64,000 bases of DNA from Valencia hispanica (GCA_963556495.2 OY747702.1:7351280-7415279); one strand, 5' to 3'; counted from the stretch's first letter, positions 22,906-34,116 are shown. Numbers and translations: made by a program. The notes: a model not told the origin generated them from the letters alone.

Positions 22906-23269
22906 ACCAACTAAGAATTCAAATAGGAAAACTGTTTTGGAGAAATTTAGTTTTCTCAACGTTTTGCTTTTCTAAATGGCGTCTATAGGAAATAAATAAA
23001 TCAATCATTTGAACAAGAACACCATTGTAAAAAACCCGGTAGGGTTTTCAACAGTAGAATGGAGCAGGACATAGAATTTAGGGAATAGAATTTTGGTGAA
23101 AAGAAATTAACTGCTTGAACAGCATTAAAGGAAATTAAAGGAAATCCAAGTTTTATCCTGGGGTTATCATTTTCCAGGAAAAATGAAATGTCTGGTCCAA
23201 CATACACTATGATGCCAAAGGTGTTTGCTTGTCTGCCCTCACACACATTAACTTGAGTGCCATGCCATT
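22906..23269. other. Intergenic, nothing recognised
   Basis: AT-rich DNA without a supported feature. Confidence 0.5.
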
Positions 23270-23420
23270 CTTAATCTATGAGGTGTAATATGATGTCAGT
23301 CCACCCTTTGCAGCTATAACAGCTTCAGCTCTTCTGGGAAGGCTTCCCTACAAGGTTCATGAGTCGTGGGAGTTTTTGTCCATTCCTCTAGCGGTCCATT
23401 TATGAAGCCAGACATTGATG
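23270..23420. mobile_element. Tc1-family remnant
   Basis: CCACCCTTTGCAGCTATAAC, CAGCTCTTCTGGGAAGGCTT and TTTTTGTCCATTCCTCTAG are ordered blocks of a teleost Tc1-related element. Ends not seen. Confidence 0.5.
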
Positions 23421-24382
23421 CAGATTTAAGCATTTGTAATAATTTATTGTCTATCATGATGGGGTAAAAGCATAAAAATGCGCTATACACTTCACTCTGA
23501 CTGGTAACCATTAAATCAATCAACAAAACCAATGTCCATGAGCTGGAAGCCCTTCTGATGTTGCTGTAGGGAATCAGAGAATCTGAAATGTAAATTAAAT
23601 TAACTTGTAAATTAACTTGTAAATTAGCTTGCGTGCCTTGGCCAAACACTCTGCAGACCTTTACTTTGTTTCATATTGATGGATATGCTCTGTCAGTTAT
23701 CAGGTGTTACGTTACTGAATCAAAACTGACCCCCAGTTGAATGAGTCACATTTTCACCCTACACTGATCCACCTCCACCTCTTTCACCTCTGACACACCT
23801 CATTTTTAGCCTCACTCTGTACAGGTTGTACCTGCTGTTAGCTGAACTCCTTATCTCTCCTCTCATCACCCCACCTCTCACACTCATTCATTAATTCAGA
23901 ATGGCCATAAAGGCCATGTGGGCTGTGTCCCTGATAAATATATTAAATTTGAGTGTGTGAGGATAAGACGACGCTGTCAGGGGGAGGGATACCTGTAAGG
24001 ATGGTAGTGGTCAGTGTGTGTGTATGTGTGTGTGTTTGGCTATGACCACTCAACAATGAACACATAGGTTATTACAAGGTCAGTACTTCATTTGTGTTGT
24101 GTGAGAGAGGCTGTGTGGCACTGAGAGGAAAGAAGTCTAATTAGAGCATTAATTAGGAAGCAAACGGCTTATTGAATAAATCCTGAGCTCATTAAGGGAA
24201 CACACAGCAGGCAGGCCTCCGCTCCCCTGGATTTCCTCCTGTATGTAACAGCTTTAATATCACAGTACCACCACACTGCAAGTTATTTCAAAAGTAAAGA
24301 TTTATATGAATATAGAACTGTATCTGCATTCCTCTAACTCTTGCTGTGTCTAAGGAAGGAAGCATTTAAATTGGAAACAACC
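23421..24382. other. Intergenic; AT-rich block that could be a conserved element
   Basis: No gene. The 24133-24196 stretch has clustered homeodomain-type ATTA words (CTAATTAGAGCATTAATTAG). Conservation cannot be judged here. Confidence 0.3.
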
Positions 24383-26049
24383 AAACATTGCCAAAGTTTT
24401 CACAGCCCTTAAACCTTTCCGGATTTTGTGACATTACAATCACAATTTATATGGATTTCATGAGATAGACCCAGTCAAAGTAGACTAATGTATATATGTG
24501 AAGTGAAAGAAAAGTGGAAAAAATTGTAATAAAAATCCTAAAAGTGTGACATGTATTTGCTTGAATCAGTACTTTGTATATGTCTACAGGTTTTACACAT
24601 CTAGAGAGAAAGTTTTGTTCATTTATCTGCAAAATAACTCAAGCAGAGTCATTTTGGATAAAGAAAATTATCTGTTGCTGTTTGATATACCTACTGTCTG
24701 TGTCATATGTTTTCATCTATATATACATACTTGGGCTGTCAAACAATTAAAGATTTTAATGTAATTAATCACAGGGTATTTGTGAATTAATCACAATGAA
24801 TAATGATTAATTAACATTCCTAAATATGACGAATAAAGGTTGTCTGTTGCTCTCTTTTTTAAGGAAATACAGGAGAGATGCATGAAACTTTTGTTTTAAA
24901 TTCCACTATCATATTTACATGTGGCACCTTTAACCAATTAATCTTTTAGCCAATTGCAAACTAACTGGTAAACATTTTCTGAAAGTAAAGCTGACCATTT
25001 CTTATTAACTTTGGACAACCCTGACCATTCTCTTAAACACCTTATGACGCGAAGCTGACTACATGTAAATATATAATGACATAATAAATCTGGTCAATGT
25101 ATGTGGTCGTGTAAATTTATGAGCCGAACCGACTTGATTTTACACGATAATTAGAGTTTCAAAAATATTAGCTTAATCGCAGCTTCCAAACTACGTATCC
25201 ATTATGTGACGTCAGCGACAGAACTGCTCAGGTTGGACAGTCCGAAAACTTCACTGTCAGGCATGATGGAGGCACTCATATTTGAAGATTCTTCCTCCAG
25301 TTCTAGCCTTGAGATGTGTTTTAGAAGTGGCATCGAACCATACAGGTACAACGACTGAGATGGATACAAGAAAGCGGGTCAGACAACGATGAAGCTAACA
25401 TAGCAACTGGTGAAGTGACAGCAGAAGAAGTGACGTCAGGAAAACACAGATTGGTACGGATTAGAAATACCTTTTAATCGTGGCTTCTTTTCTTTTCAAA
25501 TAATTAACAAAATTATATAAATGAGCATAATATTAACGTGTATTGATTTTAGTAGTGACCTGAAAAATAAACATTACATAATGTAAATATGGTAAATCAG
25601 TTTTAAAACTAAAAATAACAAACTAATCCTGATGTACTTATTTATAAGGTCTGAGACTGATATCGGAAAAATAAAATCATATATTGTAGGCAGACATTCA
25701 AGGTAAGCAACAAAGCAATTAAGACTTACTTCATTACAATTCTTCTTTATGATTATCGTAGCAATTTATTAGTTTCAGGTGAAACACGTTTGGTATTTAA
25801 TTTCTTTGTCAGACTCGCTAAATAAAGTTTGAATTATTGATAATTATAGCAATACTGCTTTGAATATGTACCTGTCTCTTCTGTTTCTTCTGGAGACAAG
25901 ATCTAACTGGGGTGTCAGTGGAAGTCCAGCTTGTAGGAGTAGCGATGGTGACGCTGTCAGTGTCGCGCAGTCCATGAGCATCACCACGGGTACCGCCGCC
26001 ACACACTGTCACACTCCTGCGGAACACTGTAGATACAGCTGCCAGCAGC

Positions 26050-26289
26050 AACACACGCTTGTGTTGAACTAAACAACCCAGTGATTCCTTTATCATAGTA
26101 AAGGAATCAAAACAATTCAGCTCAAAATGTTTCGAACAGAAAACAGAGGAGGAGGAGGAAGCCCACTTCTCACAGGTGCGTCTAACCTGTTTAACCCACT
26201 TCGAAAGTAACTCTGGGTCTTTGGGAAACTTAAATAAACTGACACCATCCTTTATTTGAGCAAAATCCCGCAATGTAACGCGAAGGCAT
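26050..26289 (-). pseudogene. THAP-domain start of a transposase, frameshifted
   Basis: ATG at 26289-26287 opens a frame with the first Cys of a THAP finger (GFCSN). After a frameshift the next part reads DGVSLFKFPKDPELLSKWVK, then VFCSKHFELNCF with the C-x2-H pair. This is the C2CH layout of THAP DNA-binding domains, used by several DNA transposases. No catalytic domain could be found downstream in an open frame. Confidence 0.65.
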
Positions 26290-26582
26290 TGCGAAGACTT
26301 TTCTTTGTCAAAAACAAAAAATAGCAGTCCCAGTCACAGCTGAAAAGCCGCTGTCAAATGTGTCAACAAACGTACAATGCGTTCTCTCGCTAACGTCACT
26401 TCCAGCTTTATGCTCATTCAGTGCGCGGCGACACAGTACAAGTAAAATGCTAGTCATCGGAGTTTTTGGCTCTCAGTGGGATTATGCAATGCGTGTTTAT
26501 AACTTTGAAATAGTCCATTGGGTTCAGATCTCTTTATTAGCCTATATGTTATGTTTAAAAATGTTAACTTCGTGTCATGAGG

Positions 26583-26768
26583 TCTTTAATAGGACTATCC
26601 TACAACAGCAGAGTGTCTTCAGTCAGAGGCTTCTTGAGGGTCGCTGCAACACAGACTGCTACAGGAGATTCTTCCTGCCCACAGCCATCAGGATCTACAA
26701 CATCTCCTTGAAAAATGTAATATTATGAGCTACAACAACACCTAATTTCTCTCTGAGATCAATAAACG
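26583..26768 (+). mobile_element. LINE 3' fragment
   Basis: CAGAGTGTCTTCAGTCAGAG, CTTCCTGCCCACAGCCATCA and ending GAGATCAATAAACG: same LINE family as 7413-7932 in the opposite orientation. It encodes RRFFLPTAIRIYN. Confidence 0.65.
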
Positions 26769-27369
26769 TATGTTTGCCTGGTTTTTATCGATAGTAGAGG
26801 GATTATTTGCTTATCTACACTGCAATGCATGGGCAGATGGTGTGACACCCAACCTCTACATTACTTCATAGTTCCCACTGTTATCTTACAGCTGGAGTGT
26901 TGGTTAGCTACAGTATGTTAGCTTGTTTGTTTCTTTCTACATACTACACCTGCAGCAGAGCAGGGAATGACATAGACCAAAAATCCCTACGGCCCATCGC
27001 CGAGAAGATAAGTTCACATGGAACCATGGATGCAGTTTCGGTCTGGCATGCTGTTTACGTGATAAGCTAGCACTGAAAGGAGCACGGGTTGAATTGTGAG
27101 ATAAACAGGGCGGGTCATTCTGTGCATGCATTAATTGCAAAAAGACAAAATCTACTAATTAATTTACCTGCGTTAATGCGTTAATTCTGACAGCACTAAT
27201 ATGTATTTATATATATACATATATACACACCACATGGTGTCCTGTAACAAGTACCTGAGATTGTGAAAGTTAAATGGGCAAATCCAATTGCCAATATAAT
27301 TTTCTACCACTACTAATGTCCACTTACAAAAGTTTGCTACAGATTTTCAATTGGATTAAGGTGTCAGGG

Positions 27370-27826
27370 ATCTGGGATGTTATGTTTGTTTGGTGTTTTC
27401 ATTTCACTGTTTTGGAGCTGCAGGTCTCCACTGGAGGACGGAGCTCATCTCCTGCACACCTGCTACTCATCTGATCATTAGCAGGAGGAGAAGAGGAGCT
27501 GGCTGCCAGATACTCACTGTGCAAGCCCTCTGTGTTCTCCTAGTGCTCTTCCATGTTCTGTCAAACTATCTAATTAATCTATCTAATGATCTTCTTGTGC
27601 TCTTTCTTCATGTTTCCCCCCGTACCATTACTTGGACTCACCTCTCAAGGTTCTTCCTAGATTCTCATGCTCCAAGTATTCATCTGCAAATAAAACTCTA
27701 GATTCTGGCATCCTCCATGGTCCTCTTCGTAATCATCATTTTCCAGTGAGCCTACCTGTTCGCCTTCCAGCGCTCACTCTGTTCCACCTGCTCAAGGCTT
27801 CAGCTTGAGCCCTCTAGAATTAACTC
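27370..27826. other. Unclassified repeat-like segment
   Basis: Contains TTTTGGAGCTGCAGGTCTCC and CCACTGGAGGACGGAG, words that recur in fish repeats. No protein can be supported. Confidence 0.3.
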
Positions 27827-28168
27827 TCAATTCAATTTCAATTCAGTTTTTTTATATAGCGCCGATTCACAACAGTTGTCATCTTAAGGCACTTTACAAG
27901 AAGTCATTTCAATACAATCATACAAACATTCCAATTAGTTTAATGTGTGAGTTGGTTTCCTATGTAAGGAATCCCAGCAGATTGCATCAAGTCATTTACT
28001 TGAGGTTGCGTCCCATTGATGCAGACTTCCAACCACAGCAATCCCTCAGCAATCCCTCATACTGAGCAAGCACGTAGCGACAGTGGAGAGGAAAAACGCC
28101 TCTAACAGGAAGAAACCTCTAGCAGAACCTGGCTCAGGGCAAGCGGCCATCTGCCACGACCGTCTGCT
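27827..28168 (-). repeat. Interspersed repeat family R1, copy 3
   Basis: Starts with a CAATTCAATTTCAATTCAG tail, then ATATAGCGCCGATTCACAAC and the later GGAAGAAACCTCTAGCAGAAC block. Confidence 0.75.
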
Positions 28169-28790
28169 GCTACCACCATGTTTCACTGTGAGGACGGTGT
28201 GTTCAGGGTGATGTGGAGTTTTAAATGCGACTACACTTGCACATAGGCCAGAAATATCAGTTTTGTGTTCATTTACCAGAGCCCCACCTTTACTGTACCC
28301 CCTACATACACTTTTGTAGAATGTACGATTAAAGGTTTTGAGTCAACAGCTTCTTCCACCTGAGCAGTGAATTTCCCATGGGCCTATTGGTAGCCTCTGT
28401 GAATAATGATCTATTTGTCCAGCCTGTCAGTTTAGGTTGAAAGCCACATCGTGGTAGGTTTCCAGTTCTTTCATTTCCTTTTCATGTTCAGATGATGGAT
28501 ATACCAGAACTGTATGAGAAGTTCTAATCTTGAGATATTGTTTCAGAACCAAACCATACGTTAAACTTTCTCCCTGACTTGTCTGCTGTATTTCTCAGTT
28601 TTCACTATGCTGTTTGTTTGCTAATGGGTAATGAAAACCTTGTTTTATTTTTATCTACTTCCAAACTTTCTGCTGTGTAGGACTAGCAGATTTCATCTGG
28701 ATTTAATGCAATGAAGTTTGGTTGTAATATGACAGAATGTAGAGTTCAAGGAGTTTGATCACTTTCCAGTAATTATAAAGATGATTTAGT

Positions 28791-29199
28791 GCAATGTAGG
28801 GTATTTGCCTCAGTTTACAACAAAAGTAATGTTACAGCACCCTAAAAAAAGAAAAAAAAGATGGTTCCATTGTCATCAAGTTACAGGACAGGAAACATGG
28901 AATCCGACTTGACGTTACATCAGGGATTACAGGTTTTATTATTCGTCTTGTGCTGGACACTTAAATGCATATTTCACACAAGAAGGCATGCTCTTATGGT
29001 GAAGGGCTGTGGTTCAGGAAGTGTGTGTGTTTTTGAGGGAAGAAGAAAAGCTGGAGGGAAAAACAAAAAAATGATTTTATTTTTCGAGTGTTGGAAGTTA
29101 ACCATCAAACAAGCTGAGACTGCAAATACCTTTTCTTGTCTCTTTCCTGTCAACTTCCACATTGATGACCCTGACGAAAGAATGTAATCTGAAGACCAC
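28791..29199. other. Intergenic, nothing recognised
   Basis: A 108-codon plus-strand frame (28861-29187) has no recognisable domain and is probably chance. Confidence 0.4.
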
Positions 29200-30485
29200 T
29201 CAGCAGCCGCGGCTGCAGCTCCTTCCCCGGCAGCCGCCACTGTGTCTCACTCAGCCGCTGCGGCTGTTTTTCCAGCTGATTTTTGCGGCCACGGTTAAGC
29301 TCCCACAGTTCTGGCTGCACGATCCAGAATGATCCGGAGCCTTGGTTCCAGCATGTGGAGGCTCCGTTTCACCTCCACAAGATTACAACTGATGACACAA
29401 AGTATTTTCATGTCGTCACTCCCTTAGATTCTGTTTCTACTCGCCGGTTGATAGGACTGCTACGGAACCAGCCGCTAGCTTTCTGACGAGGAGCGGGCTG
29501 ATGACTGTTGTCACTGGATGGCTTAGGAGATAGCAAGCCATCTGAACTGATGGAAAACATGTTGGCACTCCTCGGCTCTGGTGACGCTTCCTTTCTCTTC
29601 ACCCATCTCTTCCTACGCCAGCTCCCATGCGCATCGTGCTGGCCAGCTCCACTCTGGTTCGAACCAAGGATTATCGTGGGTTGGACAGGAGTTTGCTTAT
29701 ATCCAGACCATACAGAGTGCATGCACTTCTGCCGAGTGAGACTCCACAAGGACCAGAGGTTGGCGAGGCTGTCGCCGTGACGGCAGTCACTGAGCACCGG
29801 AAGAAGGACGGCGCACTGTGCTTCTATCATCGCTGGTTTGGAGTGAGGGCGAAGCGCTGCGTTCCCCAATGTTGCTTTCAGCACCAGGGAAATGAGGGGG
29901 CAGACTCGGACAAGCTGTTCTTCATAGTGGACACTTCTTCCGGACACATGGCTCCTTGTTGACTCAGGTGTGCAGCGGAGCATACTGCCAGTTTCAGCTG
30001 TTGACGCTTTTGGTCAAACACACAGGCCTTGGCTTGACGCAGCACATGGTACCCCCATCCGTACCTTTGGAACGAGGTTTGTGGCTGTGTGTTTTAATTG
30101 TCATCAGTTTGGCTAGGAGTTTGTAGTGGCGTCTGTCTCAGTACCTATTCTCGGCACGGATTTCTTGTTTGCATTCCAATTAATGGTCGATGTTGCTAAG
30201 AGGTGCTTGATTGATGTTATGTCTTTTGATACCTACCCCAGTACACTGGAAGGACCTGGCCCTCTGCCCCTGGCTAACGTGCTGGCCACAGGTGATGAGT
30301 ACCAGCGTTTGCTGGTGGAGTTTCCCACTCTTACGGTCCCCACTTTTTCCACAGCAGTAGCTAAACATGAGGTGTAGCATTATGTTAGTAGCGTTGGTCT
30401 GCTGTTTTTTCCACGCGGACGCCGTCTCGATGCAGCCAAGTTAAGGATAGCCAGGGAGGAGTTTGCAAACATGGAGCGTCATTGG
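29200..30485 (+). pseudogene. Ty3/gypsy-type gag and protease fragment, broken
   Basis: Three frames must be read in turn. At 29340-29486 WFQHVEAPFHL and DTKYFHVV resemble the retrotransposon gag capsid region. At 29508-29780 comes SLDGLGDSKPSELMENMLAL with LRQLP. Near 29920-29935 an IVDTSSG sequence stands where a retropepsin has its DTG. At 30126-30377 come PILGTDFLFA and GPGPLPLANV with the end of the protease and the linker to reverse transcriptase. The reverse transcriptase is cut off after LRIAREEFANME (about 30480). No LTR is seen on either side. Confidence 0.6.
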
Positions 30486-30609
30486 CATTGCATTAGAAAG
30501 TTTTGATTTATTTGAAAGACAGTTATCAACTGTTTATGTCCCCATAAAATTACATATTGATAACTAACTTGCTAAAATCTTATAAAAAAGCCCTACAAAT
30601 ATTTTGTGT

Positions 30610-31245
30610 TTCACGCAACGGCGTCAAGGGGAAAGCATTGGAAGGAGTTTGAAGAGCAAACTGAAAAAACAGATCAAAATATTAGAAGCACAGCTTAAAA
30701 AAGAGAAAAGTAAAACTGAGAAATACAAGAAGAGGTACCATCGGACCAAGCAAGAAATTGCGTCCTAACAACGTACAAAAGTCAATGCTTTGGTGGCATG
30801 ACAAAAAGTGAATTCACCCATCAAAGACAGAGAAGATCAAGAAGGATGAGAAGTTGTCAAAGACAGTCAAAAGGGAGATTACAACAACACAGCATTATCT
30901 TGACACAGATTTCCAGGAGAGGCTTCTCCATTTTAGGAGCCATGTCTTCAACATTAAATGACAGTTTGATGCCTACATGGAGCTCAGGAGGAGTCTGAAG
31001 CACAATGAGTCCCTCTTCCATATAGATTTTAGCGAAAATTACTCATGTAAGTACAGCGAACAAATTCAATCTGTGGATTTTGGAGGCTCACACAAGCAGG
31101 CCAGTCTGCACACTGGAGTGCTCTACACCACTGGTGAACAAGCGCCACACACCTTCTGCTGCATATCACCTCCCAGAAGACACGACCCTGTGGCCATCTG
31201 GGCCCACTTTGATCCAGTTCCAAAAGTAGTGTGAGAGAACAACAC
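30610..31245 (+). pseudogene. DNA-transposase fragment
   Basis: A coiled-coil-like segment (KLKKQIKILEAQLKKEKSK, 30660-30720) is followed in another frame by 30977-31234 with FHIDFSENYSCKYSEQIQSV, HTGVLYTTG and PVAIWAHFDPV. This wording recurs in unnamed fish transposon proteins and contains acidic residues that could belong to a DDE-type active site. The superfamily is not assigned. Confidence 0.4.
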
Positions 31246-31344
31246 CCTCAAGTCAGCACACTTAATTTTTTCAGCGATGGGCCTGCAACGCGATATTGAC
31301 AAAAAAGAGATTTCTTCTCTTTTTTGATCTCATCATCTCATATC

Positions 31345-31514
31345 GGTCTCGTGTGCAATACTGCACCTACGAGCTCTCAAAACAAAAACCTACAACCACA
31401 AAATGTTTTTAAAGATTGAGGGCCAGTCACATTTGTGCCACTAACGGCCAACCAGGAGACTGCATACTGGCAAGCCAAACAGCCAATGACAGATGACGAC
31501 GTCTTTTGGGGGAA
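31345..31514 (+). repeat. Outer part of inverted-repeat family X, left copy
   Basis: TCTCGTGTGCAATACTGCAC through GACGACGTCTTTTGGGGG matches, in reverse, 63190-63375. In the right-hand copy this block joins directly to the block that here lies at 55390-55891. The Polinton therefore split this copy. Confidence 0.8.
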
Positions 31515-31566
31515 AAAGAAGAAGAAGCTTCGAAAAATTTTTTCACAGATTCGGCTTTTGCGGATC

Positions 31567-31678
31567 AATAACTTATCGGAGCATTGCTTTTACAAAACCG
31601 ACACATCAGTGCAATCACAGCAAGGTAGAGTGTGAGCTACAATCGTATTTTCCTAAAAACGAGCCGTTTGCTGTGATT

Positions 31679-31722
<44 letters not shown>

Positions 31723-31868
31723 CACACAATTTTGTTGGAACTACACCTGTCCTAGGTGAAGAGGACGGCTCGTTTTTAGGAAAATACGATTGTAGCTCGC
31801 AGTCTACCTTGCTTTGATTGCACTGATGTGTCGGTTTTGTAAAAGCAATGCTGCGATGATAAGTTATT
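31567..31868. mobile_element. Long-hairpin MITE in the left Polinton end
   Basis: Two arms of about 100 bases (31567-31672 and 31765-31868) are near-perfect inverses. Both run AATAACTTAT, GCATTGCTTTTACAAAACCG, ACACATCAGTGCAATCA, CTACAATCGTATTTTCCTAA. The loop holds an AT-dinucleotide run (31681-31714) and a CA run. The right Polinton end has no such insert. Confidence 0.8.
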
Positions 31869-32067
31869 AGAGAAAGTATAGACCACTAGCTGTCAAAATG
31901 CAAATGAGACCACGCCCCTTCCGGCCACGCCCCATGACCACGCACACTTCCGGTCACGCCCACTTCCGGTCACGCCCCTTCCAATCACGCCCCCTCCGGT
32001 TACACCCCTTCCGGCTACTCCCCTTCCGGTTACACCCACTTCCGGTTACACCCCTTCCGGTTACGCC
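31869..32067 (+). repeat. Expanded GC-rich short repeats, left end only
   Basis: About ten degenerate 15-17-bp units with cores CTTCCGGTCACGCCC or CTTCCGGTTACACCC. The right end keeps only one such unit (CGGTTACACCC on the minus strand at about 55309-55320). Confidence 0.75.
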
Positions 32068-32255
32068 CCTTCCGGTTACACCCACTTTTGCGGGCACCCT
32101 GACTGCCGTGACAAGCTCCGCCCTGTCACAATAAGCTCCGCCCCCTGATGACCACGCCCACCTGTCACAATAAGCTCCGCCCCTGATGACCACGCCCACC
32201 TGTCACAATAAGCTCCGCCCCCTGATGGCCCCGCCCATCTGTCAAAACGGGATAC

Positions 32256-32823
32256 GCCCCCTGGTGGGCACGCCCACCTGTCAAGATAGGACACACCCAC
32301 CTGTCAAAATGGGGTACGCCCCCTGGTGGCCACGCCCACCTGTCAAAATAGGACACGCCCACCTGTCGAAATAGGGTACGCCCCCTGATGGTCACGCCCA
32401 CCTGTCAAAATATGGCACTAAATGGCTCCCTCTAGTGGTTCTACAATTAAACTAAATGCAAAAAATGAAAATACCTCCCCCTAGTGGCCCAATAAATACT
32501 ATTACACCAAAACTTATAAATGCCTCCCTCTAGTGGTTCAAAATTAATATAACAGCCTATTGTATAATTGGCCCCCTCTAGTGGATCAAAGTAACATTAC
32601 ATGCAAATATGAAAATACCTCCCCCTAGTGGCTCAAAAATTAAACTACATGCATATATGAAAATACCTCCCCCTAGTGGCCCAATAAATAGTATTACACC
32701 CAAATGTGAAAATACCTCCCTCTAGTGGTTCAAAATTAATATAACAGCCTATTGTATAATTGGCCCCCTCTAGTGGATCAAAGTAACATTACACCCAAAT
32801 GTGAAAATACCTCCCCCTAGTGG
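32256..32823 (+). promoter_or_regulatory. Array of CTCF-like core motifs in the left repeat
   Basis: Two GCCCCCTGGTGG sites (32256-32267, 32318-32329) fit the CTCF core GCCMYCTRSTGG at all 12 positions. Nine TCCCCCTAGTGG, TCCCTCTAGTGG or CCCCTCTAGTGG sites fit at 11 of 12 and recur about every 48 bp from 32427 to 32823. All share one orientation. Binding is inferred, not shown. Confidence 0.5.
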
Positions 32824-33428
32824 CTCAAAAATTAAATTACAGCCTATAGTATATATAGCGCCCCCAATGGTTTGAATCTAACTCCTCAGTGTCATCAGAA
32901 CATGTCCGAACAAGTCCCTTTAATATTATACGGTCTGGGCTCTGTCTCAACATGACTCCTTGAGCATTCCATTTTATTTTAAACAGTTAAAAGGTGCTTT
33001 TTAGCTTCCTGACTTTAATTTAAAACCACATTAGCTCCAACACTCTAGAGACACCATTACATCTGATTCTAACAATTCAACCATGATAAATTAAACTTGT
33101 AAGAGCACTAAAAAGAGAATTTATTCACCCACAGCTATGTTGAAGCAGATGCTCATCCTTTTGTTGATTTTAAAAATGCACCATTACACAGTCTTTAAAA
33201 ACAGATAAGGATATTAAAAAACATCACTTTAAACCTGGGTGCTTTAAGCTGGAAATAAGAAATCTATCAAACTACTAAAGTTACTGATAAAAAACTGTCC
33301 ACCAATCAGCGTTTGACACGCCCCTGCTCTGCTTTGTATTCGCTGTATTTATCACGCCCCTGTCTTCACCTACGTCCGCAAGTCGGGTAAACCGGTTTGG
33401 GCGGTGCTCACCGGGCGGCATTTACCTG

Positions 33429-33436
33429 TATAAAAG
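33429..33436 (+). promoter_or_regulatory. TATA box of the left repeat
   Basis: TATAAAAG, 225 bp upstream of the ATG at 33661, after a GC-rich stretch with GGTTTGGGCGG. Confidence 0.7.
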
Positions 33437-33660
33437 GCTGTCGGAAAACGGTTAATCTCTACAGCATGCTGGAAGGACCTCATTCAACAATCCGACCTTA
33501 AGGACACGGAGCGCGGTGCTGCGACGAACAAAGAAAACAGCGGTTTCACGAAGACTGTATCACCGGCTTCATTCGAGGGGAATCCCAGAAGCCCGCGTCA
33601 TTGTCAGACCGCGTCAGAGCTGAGTCGAAGCATATAGCCTCTTCTGCCTCAACTCCAACC

Positions 33661-34107
33661 ATGGACCTAAAAAGAGTTGAATTTAAAAATGAAGAACTTG
33701 ATGAGGAAACGTCTGTTCTTTTATCTGAATTGTCAAATGGGATTCCATCCGTGACGACACGCTCAATGTGCGATAAATCAACCTCTACAACTATGGACAA
33801 AAATCCGACATTGGCTTTTACAGAAGACTTTCCTCTTTTAAGCGAGACTCCGATTTCCTTCCTGGATCAAGAGAATCAAATGGAGGAAATTGAGAACTGG
33901 ATACCTACCGCAGTCAACAGTGCTATTAAAACTGCTCTAAGCCATTTTATGGGTTATGCCTGCATATCTTTACTGCGGAAACAATGTAACTCTTGCAAAA
34001 TGGGAGGCAGTCAGCAGGAGCACCAGTGTTTAGGTGTAGATGCTATAAAGCAAAATATGTTTTATTCCCAGCAAAATTTGTTACAAACAGGTCCTACCCT
34101 CTTTTAG
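33661..34107 (+). CDS. Polinton early-type protein A (148 aa), unknown function
   Basis: No known family is recognised. I start at the first ATG (33661). The frame is open further upstream without ATG, reaching into the inverted repeat. The protein is acidic in its first 80 residues (NEELDEETSVLL, MEEIENW). It then has a helix-like KTALSHFMGYA and a possible zinc site C109-x2-C112-x8-H121-x-C123. It ends 25 residues later. The C-terminal third is clearly related to residues 180-220 of the next protein, which continues about 90 residues further, so this copy looks like a shortened paralogue. Position beside the inverted-repeat promoter suggests early expression. The sequence also allows that it is a spliced exon. 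Confidence 0.6.
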   Translation: MDLKRVEFKNEELDEETSVLLSELSNGIPSVTTRSMCDKSTSTTMDKNPTLAFTEDFPLLSETPISFLDQENQMEEIENWIPTAVNSAIKTALSHFMGYACISLLRKQCNSCKMGGSQQEHQCLGVDAIKQNMFYSQQNLLQTGPTLF

Positions 34108-34116
34108 TAGCTTACC

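Larger units (their letters stand above)
24733..27206 (-). mobile_element. THAP-type DNA transposon, decayed
   Basis: Left end ...TTGGGCTGTCAAACAATTAA and right end ...TTAATTCTGACAGCACTA are imperfect inverted repeats (GGGCTGTCA against GACAGCAC), a terminus that is very common in fish. Inside, on the minus strand, are parts of a THAP zinc finger. Superfamily (hAT, Kolobok or P-like) is not settled. Confidence 0.55.
24383..28790. mobile_element. Tc1-family relic in three pieces
   Basis: Pieces of the 1-1018 Tc1 family appear in their normal order: 24390-24680 (CACAGCCCTTAAACCTTTCC, ACATCTAGAGAG), about 27300-27360 (TGCTACAGATTTTCAATTGG) and 28168-28790 (CCACCATGTTTCACTGTGAG through AATATGACAGAATG). 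Between them lie a THAP-type transposon (24733-27206), an unclassified segment (27370-27826) and an R1 copy. Confidence 0.5.
32068..33632 (+). repeat. Polinton terminal inverted repeat, left
   Basis: It is the reverse complement of 53808-55320 with only a few base differences. The main one is an extra unit of about 43 bp (GTCACAATAAGCTCCGCCC type) on the left. Both copies hold a GC-rich minisatellite, a CTCF-like motif array and a TATA promoter. Confidence 0.9.

Noticed and set aside
25818..26273. Host THAP-domain gene
   Set aside because: The domain is frameshifted, lies between transposon-like inverted ends and has no exons around it.
28861..29187. 108-codon plus-strand frame
   Set aside because: Lysine-rich, low complexity, no family match and no splice or promoter context.
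31898..32401. Several 62-81-codon frames on both strands of the inverted repeats
   Set aside because: They follow the GC-rich minisatellite units and have no ATG-based gene structure or domain.
33601..33660. Start of early protein A at 33601
   Set aside because: The codon there is TTG. The first ATG is at 33661 and lies outside the inverted repeat.
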